Source: Fibrella aestuarina BUZ 2 (lineage in GTDB: Bacteria > Bacteroidota > Bacteroidia > Cytophagales > Spirosomataceae). Taken from it: DNA of 64,000 nucleotides. The stretch's first letter is position 1; each line of letters opens with the position of its first letter. Made by a program: the position numbers and the translations under genes. A model generated the notes under the pieces. That model was given only the letters and a program-made list of their open reading frames with translations. It was not told where the DNA came from and searched no databases. The stretch covers positions 1,415,698 through 1,479,697 of the forward strand of contig NC_020054.1 in the NCBI RefSeq assembly GCF_000331105.1, in the 5' to 3' direction. Positions 62,885 to 64,000 of this stretch are shown here, piece after piece.

Positions 62885-64000
62885 GTGCCCGATCGTTTAC
62901 CCACTGCGTTATTGATTAGCCTGTTGAGCTTACCCCTGCTGGGCTTCGTAGCCCTGTTTCGGGTGGGTGCGGCGCGTTGGGCGGGTTGGCTGGGTGCTGG
63001 CCTTACGGGGCTCGGCCTGGCGATGGCAACGTACCTGGCCCTCACGGTCCCGCAGCCGATGGTCTGGCAAACGGATTGGGTACAACTAGCTGGTAAAGCC
63101 ATTTCGCTCCAATTTCAACTCGACGGATTGGGGCGATTGATGCTCGTACTCGTGCATCTGGTGGCCTTGTTGGTACAGCTCTATTCGCTCGAATACCTGC
63201 ACGACGAACCCCGGCTAGGCCGTTATTTCGCCTATCTTCAGCTCTTCGTGGGGGCCATGCTGGGGATTATTCTGGCTGGTAACCTGCTGATTCTGTACGG
63301 TTTTTGGGAACTCGTAGGCTTGGCCTCGTTCCTGCTAATTGGCTTCTGGTACGACCGGCCCGCGGCGGCGTCGGCAGCCAAAAAAGCCTTCCTGATGAAC
63401 CGGGTGGGCGACGCCGCCTTTCTGCTCGGTATCCTGATGACATACTGGCAAACCGGTTCGTTTGCCTTTGCCGATGCGCCGCTGACTACCGGCGCGGGTA
63501 TCTGCCTGTTTATGGGGTGCGTAGCCAAATCGGCGCAGTTTCCGCTGCTAACCTGGCTGCCTGACGCTATGGAGGGTCCTACGCCCGTGTCGGCCCTGCT
63601 GCACGCGGCCACGATGGTAGCCGCCGGTATTTTTCTGTTGGCCCGCATTCATCCGATGCTCTCACCCGATGCTCTGCTGCTGGTAACCATCGTGGGTACG
63701 TTGACGACGCTGTGGGCGGGTTTTTCGGCCCTTTACCAGACCGACATCAAACGCGTACTGGCCTTTTCGACGGTGTCCCAACTGGGTTTGATGGTGGCGG
63801 CGATGGGAACGGGCAACGTGGGCGGGGCGCTGTTTCACCTGATGACCCACGCCTTCTTTAAAGCCGCTCTGTTTCTGGCGGCGGGCAACGTGATTCATGC
63901 CGTGCACACGCAGGATATGCGCCTGATGGGCGGCCTGCGGCGCGCCCTGCCGGTTACGTTCGTCACGTACCTGCTGGCGGCGGCGGCGTTGGCCGGTGTA
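62885..64000 (+). CDS. nuoL: NADH-quinone oxidoreductase subunit L (3' partial)
   Basis: NuoL, at least 372 residues, cut by the window end. This is the antiporter-like proton-pumping subunit of complex I. I placed the start at GTG 62885 (VPDRLPTALLISLLSLPLLG), the only near start after an in-frame TAA at 62846-62848. Signature parts are FYGFWELVGLASFLLIGFWYDRP-like (LILYGFWELVGLASFLLIGF), KSAQFPLLTWLPDAMEGPTPVSALLHAATMV with the conserved Lys and Glu, and YQTDIKRVLAFSTVSQLGLM. A TTTG-N22-TATTTG promoter-like pair lies upstream at 62829-62858. Confidence 0.94.
   Translation, partial: MPDRLPTALLISLLSLPLLGFVALFRVGAARWAGWLGAGLTGLGLAMATYLALTVPQPMVWQTDWVQLAGKAISLQFQLDGLGRLMLVLVHLVALLVQLYSLEYLHDEPRLGRYFAYLQLFVGAMLGIILAGNLLILYGFWELVGLASFLLIGFWYDRPAAASAAKKAFLMNRVGDAAFLLGILMTYWQTGSFAFADAPLTTGAGICLFMGCVAKSAQFPLLTWLPDAMEGPTPVSALLHAATMVAAGIFLLARIHPMLSPDALLLVTIVGTLTTLWAGFSALYQTDIKRVLAFSTVSQLGLMVAAMGTGNVGGALFHLMTHAFFKAALFLAAGNVIHAVHTQDMRLMGGLRRALPVTFVTYLLAAAALAGV

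Overview
The window looks like a chromosomal segment of a Bacteroidota bacterium of the order Cytophagales, most likely close to Spirosoma, Fibrella or Rudanella (inference, no database used). The evidence is a SusC/SusD pair, a DUF1800-DUF1501 pair, a fused YkuD_2 transpeptidase, DUF349 and DUF4230 proteins, secreted proteins with -AQ signal peptide ends, Bacteroidota-type promoters (TAnnTTTG) and starts without Shine-Dalgarno sites. GC content appears to be in the high 50s. Most genes are housekeeping; I see no prophage, insertion sequence, CRISPR array, rRNA or tRNA.

Layout. 0-9.7 kb: end of an FtsX-type permease, DUF1800-DUF1501 secreted pair, sugar kinase, VOC protein, recF, pdhA. 9.8-16.3 kb: ethanolamine ammonia-lyase genes eutB and eutC with a lipoprotein gene between them, recG, a Uma2 nuclease, a heptose-phosphate kinase. 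16.4-26.5 kb: YpdA reductase, an Ig-like secreted protein, priA, a secreted unknown, orphan treY. 26.7-36.6 kb: L,D-transpeptidase, PA14 protein, csaA, a beta-propeller/cupredoxin fusion, a YD-like lipoprotein, NADAR, DUF4230, YqgE, a beta-barrel and a lone nuoA. 36.7-49 kb: a beta-barrel, MgtC, an enoyl reductase-like protein, a Tat-type isomerase, pdxJ-mnmH, susC-susD, a TPR protein and ribH. 49-59.6 kb: aspartate kinase, an MNT-HEPN pair overlapping serS, DUF349, ettA, pbpC. 59.7-64 kb: nuoI-nuoJ-nuoK, a 2OG-Fe(II) oxygenase and the start of nuoL.

The most striking signal is not a gene. The word GGTACGT (consensus YRGGTACGTTG) occurs about 90 times on both strands, against roughly eight expected by chance, and the three sister words differing in the first base occur only about six or seven times each. 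It lies mostly in coding DNA, where it shapes codon choice in Gly-Thr-Leu/Phe and Asn/Asp-Val-Pro, and once it forms a perfect inverted pair in a hairpin between genes. This resembles a DNA uptake sequence or a HIP1-like iterated word. Second, NuoI carries a disordered tail of about 270 residues with six copies of PAF[RK]P[GT]MKP. Third, the intergenic spacers are full of long, near-perfect inverted repeats, including two almost identical 33-bp palindromes.
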